Assembly: GCA_965232285.1 (NCBI GenBank)
Contig: CBDDPL010000004.1
Span: 4,650,001-4,714,000, forward strand
Length of the DNA: 64,000 nt
Direction: 5' to 3'
DNA from: Denitrobaculum sp965232285
GTDB taxonomy: Bacteria > Pseudomonadota > Alphaproteobacteria > Kiloniellales > Kiloniellaceae
Positions 60,926 to 64,000 of this stretch are shown here, in pieces (position 1 is the first letter of the stretch; each line of letters starts with the position of its first letter). The notes under the pieces were generated by a model. It made no database searches and was not told the origin of the DNA. It saw nothing but the letters and a program-made list of their open reading frames with translations. The position numbers and the translations under genes are program-made.

Positions 60926-61282
60926 TCAGTTACCGTCCTGTGGTTTTGCCCCACAGGCATTCTCGGCGATCCAGTCCGCGTAGGGCTGCGTTGACCGCTC
61001 GATATCGACCTGGAGCAGTGGCGGCAGTTCATAGGGGTGCAGTTCCTCGACCACAGCCTTGATTTCGTCGAAGCGCGCCGCAAGAGTCTTGGCGGTCAAT
61101 GTCACTTCGGGTCCTTCACGGACCGCGCCTTTCCAGCGGAAGACGGAGTCAATCTCAGTGACATGCACGGCGGCGGCCAGATGCCGCTCGACCAGCGTCG
61201 TGGCGATGGTCCTGGCCACGGTCCGGTTTGGCACCGTGATGACAACCAGAACCGCTTTGTCGTTTGTCTCTTTTTGCACCAT
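60926..61282 (-). CDS. cutA: CutA divalent-cation tolerance protein
   Basis: 118 residues of the CutA1 family: VLVVITVPNRTVARTIATTL, LAAAVHVTEIDSVFRWKGAV, the LHPYELPPLLQVDIE motif and YADWIAENA. It forms a ferredoxin-like trimer; its role in metal tolerance is indirect. It stands alone, convergent with lysR. Confidence 0.92.
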   Translation of the reverse strand: MVQKETNDKAVLVVITVPNRTVARTIATTLVERHLAAAVHVTEIDSVFRWKGAVREGPEVTLTAKTLAARFDEIKAVVEELHPYELPPLLQVDIERSTQPYADWIAENACGAKPQDGN

Positions 61283-61882
61283 CTTGGCAGGAGCGCCCCG
61301 TATGAAGAAATCGCCACCCGACTGACAACCTACAGCTTACCCGCTTGCAGGCAGAGCCTCCGCAGAGGCGTTCAAATCACTGTAGCGAGGACATTCCGCC
61401 TTGTCAGCCGACGCCATCTTTCCGAGGACAAACTCCAGCCCTGAGCAGGGCCGTTCCTTTGCCGCCCCTTGCCAAGCAGCGCCGGTCTCCCGTACAACTG
61501 CCCTCCCCGGCGCAGGAGCGCCGCTGTCGGAGCAAGGCTTTGCCATCATAAACGCCGGTCTCAAATCTAGCCCTCGCGTGGCCTGAGCGCGTTCTTTCCG
61601 GAACGCCGTCGGGCCTTTGACCCTGCGTTCGCCGAGGTGGCGGTTCGAGACCGGTATGGCATGCCCTTGCGCAGATCCCTCACAGCTCGAGCTCTTAGCC
61701 GCCTGAGCCCGGATTTGCCCGCAGGGCTCTGCTGATCGCGCGGTCTCCGCCGCCAGCGCATTTCTTCGTGACTTCGTTTATCGCCGCACCGGATTCCGTG
61801 AGCGCGTTCCGATTGCCCGGAGCCCTCACTTCACGCTCAGACCGTCCTCTCGGCGGACTTCCGACTGGAAGACCGAACCGAG
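61283..61882. other. Gene-free region
   Basis: 600 bases with no supported gene. Several short frames are shadow-like in composition. No repeat or terminator was recognised. Confidence 0.4.
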
Positions 61883-62518
61883 ATGTCCTCTTTGCTCTCC
61901 GTCCTCTGGACGGTCAAACCCTTGAACACCCCGCGGCCGCGGCTCTTTTGCAGCGGTTGCGGTAAAAGCGAAAGCTTTAACAGCAGCGGCAGGTTCCGGC
62001 TGAACGCCAACGGCAAGCGGCTGGACGCCTGGCTGCTCTATCGCTGCATCACCTGCGCCACCACCTGGAAACGGCCGCTTGTCGAACGCCGAAACCTCCA
62101 GACCCTGGACCCGGCCTTTCTGCAGGCCCTGCAGTCCAACGACCCTCTGCTCGCAGAGTCTGTCGCCTTTGACTTGGCGGGACTGCAGGCTTTCACCGGA
62201 CAGATCGAGGTCTGTTCGGAAACGCTGGTCCGCAAGACGCCGCTGAACGGTCGGATCTCCGGTTGCGCCCGCCTGGAGATTCAATTCGCGATCCCCTGCT
62301 CCACAGCCCTGCGTACGGACCGGCTGTTGGCCCGGGAACTTGGCCTTTCCCGGGGCCGTATCGAAAAGCTGGAAAGGCAGGGCCGGCTGATCGTCGCGGG
62401 CCCTGCCCGGAAAAAGCTGCGGAGACCGCCAGTCGATGGTATGCGCCTAAGCTTCGACCTTTCAGCCGAAAGCGACGCGGTGCCGATCCTATCGGCGGCC
62501 ATTGGCCTTGAGGACTGA
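61883..62518 (+). CDS. DUF1062 family protein
   Basis: 211 residues. A zinc-ribbon-like start (RLFCSGCGKSESFNSSGRFR ... YRCITCATTW, two CxxC pairs) and a C-terminal segment LARELGLSRGRIEKLERQGR fit DUF1062. The function is unknown; the CxxC pairs and basic C-terminus suggest nucleic-acid binding. GGAAGACC lies before the ATG. Convergent with the MAPEG gene. Confidence 0.82.
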   Translation: MSSLLSVLWTVKPLNTPRPRLFCSGCGKSESFNSSGRFRLNANGKRLDAWLLYRCITCATTWKRPLVERRNLQTLDPAFLQALQSNDPLLAESVAFDLAGLQAFTGQIEVCSETLVRKTPLNGRISGCARLEIQFAIPCSTALRTDRLLARELGLSRGRIEKLERQGRLIVAGPARKKLRRPPVDGMRLSFDLSAESDAVPILSAAIGLED

Positions 62519-62529
62519 GACCAGACGGA

Positions 62530-62564
62530 GGTGCAGCGATCCTGCCAGCCAGGATCGCTGCACC
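62530..62564. terminator. Long hairpin between convergent genes
   Basis: GGTGCAGCGATCCTG, 5-base loop, CAGGATCGCTGCACC: 15 bp, perfect. No T-run, but placed exactly between two convergent genes, so it may stop both transcripts. Confidence 0.65.
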
Positions 62565-62583
62565 TCCCACATGGTTATCCGCC

Positions 62584-62994
62584 TCAGATCACCACCTGCG
62601 CGCCGATCACCAGGATCGCGGCCCAGGAGACCAGGTAGGTGGGGGTACGCAGATAGGGAATGCCCAGGGTGTAGACCACCGCATGGGCCAGACGGGCGAC
62701 GAAGAAGATCTGCGCCCAGAGGCCGGCGACTTCACCCGCGGAATCGCCGCCGAACAGCGCCACACCCAACACGACCGCGATGAAGGCCGGCATGGTCTCG
62801 ACCATGTTGAGATGCGCGCGCTTCGCCCGCTCGGCCCAGAGCGGCGGGGCCGGCTGTTCGACCGGGAAGCCGGCCGGATAGTTGTTCAGAAAGGTCGGCA
62901 GGCCCCAGACGAAAAGCCGCGCCAGAATGTAGGGTGTCCAGAGCAGAACCGTGAGCATGCCGCTCAGGGCGAGGTAGAAGTAAGCTGTTTCCAT
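62584..62994 (-). CDS. MAPEG family membrane protein (second copy)
   Basis: 136 residues from ATG 62994. Helices around FYLALSGMLTVLLWTPYILA, AHLNMVETMPAFIAVVLGVA and ARLAHAVVYTLGIPYLR give the MAPEG pattern (ENxxE-like VET and the R/H pairs). It differs clearly from the copy at 27937. Bacterial role unknown; related to glutathione-using membrane enzymes. Confidence 0.85.
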   Translation of the reverse strand: METAYFYLALSGMLTVLLWTPYILARLFVWGLPTFLNNYPAGFPVEQPAPPLWAERAKRAHLNMVETMPAFIAVVLGVALFGGDSAGEVAGLWAQIFFVARLAHAVVYTLGIPYLRTPTYLVSWAAILVIGAQVVI

Positions 62995-63348
62995 TATCCT
63001 GTCCTTTTGCTGCGAAGACGCTGTCGAGCGCTTCTGATCCCAAGGACCGCACCACAGGGCAGAAGCAGCTCCATCAGCGCGGCTGTCTGAGCAGTTGCGC
63101 AGCACCGGACGGGAAATCAAGTTTCTGGCGGAGAACTGAACTCTCAGCACAGTCTTATGGACGATCGGCATAGAATCGGCCGAATCGTCTAAAGGAGCGG
63201 CTATGAAGCCTATCGGAAAAACGCACGCAAGCGACGCGCGCATCACCGCCCCTGCGAATAGGTAACAGGGGAAAATTCGTCGTTTCGATTGCCGATCTTC
63301 GCTAACCCGGAAACGGCAGATTATGACCCGTGACAGCGGCGAGACGAT
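62995..63348. other. Intergenic region
   Basis: 354 bases with no gene seen. A minus-strand extension of the MAPEG frame into it lacks homology. Confidence 0.4.
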
Positions 63349-63480
63349 ATGGTGGCAGCTCTCCTTTCCATCGCCATAATCTGCACCGCGCTTTGCTCAG
63401 CCTATGCGCAGCTTCGGGGCTGGGAGCTGCCGGGAGCGCATGCCTCAGAAGCAAAAGAACCCGACATCCGCACCGATTAG
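63349..63480 (+). CDS. Possible 43-residue secreted peptide
   Basis: ATG to TAG encoding MVAALLSIAIICTALCSAYA followed by a polar 23-residue end. The hydrophobic start looks like a signal peptide or single helix. GGCGAG is a weak ribosome site. Not recognised; may be spurious. Confidence 0.35.
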   Translation: MVAALLSIAIICTALCSAYAQLRGWELPGAHASEAKEPDIRTD

Positions 63481-63515
63481 GGAACGGATGCCGGGATCAT
63501 GTCCGGGGTCGGAGC

Positions 63516-64000
63516 TCAGTGAACCTGTTCGATCTTATTGAAGTCAACCACGCGGTCTTCCGGTGAGCTGCGGATGGCCATGACCTCGCTGCGCTTGGCG
63601 TAGAGGATGTAGCCGAGGCAGGCGAAGTAGAGGCCGATGACGATCGCGCCGATCCACTGGATCTGCAGGAAGTCCAGCTTGAACAGCAGGGTCAGGCCGA
63701 ACAGCAGCGCCACGTGCAGACCGATATACTTCATCCGACCCAACCGGGCTACGGTGAGCTTCAGGTTGTCTGAGTAAAGCCGGGTCAGGGAGTCCAGAGA
63801 GTTGATCACGAAGGTCACGCCGACGACGATCATGGCGATGCTGAAGAGGCCTGCGATCTCGAGACTGTTGAGATGATAGTAGTAGAGCACAGAGAACCAG
63901 ATCGCGAGCGGGATCGAGGGGAAGACCACCAGCGCGACCAGCACCTGCCAGGTCTTCAGGCCGCCGACGAAGCGGGAGGTGAACTGGCCGATCATGATGC
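63516..64000 (-). CDS. BCCT-like transporter, C-terminal part (cut by window edge)
   Basis: About 161 residues are visible; the frame continues past the right edge upstream of the ATG at 63995. Four hydrophobic segments (VLVALVVFPSIPLAIWFSVL, FSIAMIVVGVTFVINSLDSL, VALLFGLTLLFKL, IGAIVIGLYFACLGYILYA) match the last helices of betaine/choline/carnitine transporters. It ends in a short cytoplasmic tail. A divergent BCCT member; other multi-helix carriers are not excluded. Confidence 0.55.
   Translation of the reverse strand, partial: IMIGQFTSRFVGGLKTWQVLVALVVFPSIPLAIWFSVLYYYHLNSLEIAGLFSIAMIVVGVTFVINSLDSLTRLYSDNLKLTVARLGRMKYIGLHVALLFGLTLLFKLDFLQIQWIGAIVIGLYFACLGYILYAKRSEVMAIRSSPEDRVVDFNKIEQVH

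Noticed and set aside
1..64000. CRISPR array or intact insertion sequence
   Set aside because: No regularly spaced direct repeats of 24-40 bases and no transposase gene were seen.

Overview
The window is GC-rich (roughly 60 % or more by eye) and carries a mix typical of an environmental, probably marine or saline, alphaproteobacterium close to Rhodospirillales. The evidence is a hopanoid gene set (hpnC-hpnD-hpnE), a SAM-II riboswitch in front of metZ, DUF4169 and DUF2783 proteins, a homogentisate cluster with a MarR regulator, and several PEP-CTERM proteins. No genus can be fixed from the sequence alone. No CRISPR array, rRNA or intact insertion sequence was seen.

Layout. 1-3.6 kb: the end of an HD hydrolase, then the squalene-forming hpnCDE operon. 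3.9-9.4 kb: a PEP-CTERM protein, a GNAT acetyltransferase, a zinc-ribbon methyltransferase with a PuuB-like amine oxidase, metZ under a SAM-II riboswitch with a terminator, and a rhodanese protein. 9.7-15.3 kb: an acidic coiled-coil protein, a 22-residue ORF with a perfect Shine-Dalgarno, a copper chaperone pair, and a cobalamin riboswitch driving a small membrane protein plus a zinc/manganese-type ABC transporter. 15.4-25 kb: oligopeptidase B, DUF899, DUF4169, a SleB-type hydrolase, an AT-rich gene-free stretch, glutaryl-CoA dehydrogenase opposite an IclR regulator, an XRE regulator and a cytochrome P450. 25-36 kb: glucokinase, then tyrosine/homogentisate catabolism in two places, maiA at 26.1 kb and marR/hmgA/fahA/MBL/FAD-oxidoreductase/DUF2783 at 29.4-36 kb. 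The two loci share a near-identical 18-bp palindromic operator, and the larger operon is interrupted by a MITE and a stack of hairpins.

36.1-40 kb is an AT-richer accessory island with a RloA/RloB-like (AbiL-type) ATPase-TOPRIM pair and an unknown two-helix membrane protein. 40-43.7 kb holds a DMT transporter, a secreted alpha/alpha-barrel carbohydrate-active protein and an SRPBCC protein. 44.4-46.9 kb is the most unusual part: two degenerate tRNA-like elements in tandem, followed by a slipin (SPFH/Band-7) gene and a DUF3885 gene. This matches the tRNA-like RNA plus Band-7 module proposed for RNA-repair systems, but no RtcB ligase or RtcR is present in the window.

47-57 kb holds a tandem SnoaL protein, four PEP-CTERM proteins and, between two of them, a TctABC tricarboxylate transporter with a LysR regulator. 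Two PEP-CTERM genes that point away from this block share a gapless 71-bp upstream module (52 of 71 identities counted by hand). 57-64 kb is ordinary: an SDR, an LLM flavin enzyme, DUF1330, an ABM monooxygenase with a divergent LysR, CutA, DUF1062, a MAPEG protein, and the end of a BCCT-like transporter cut by the window edge.
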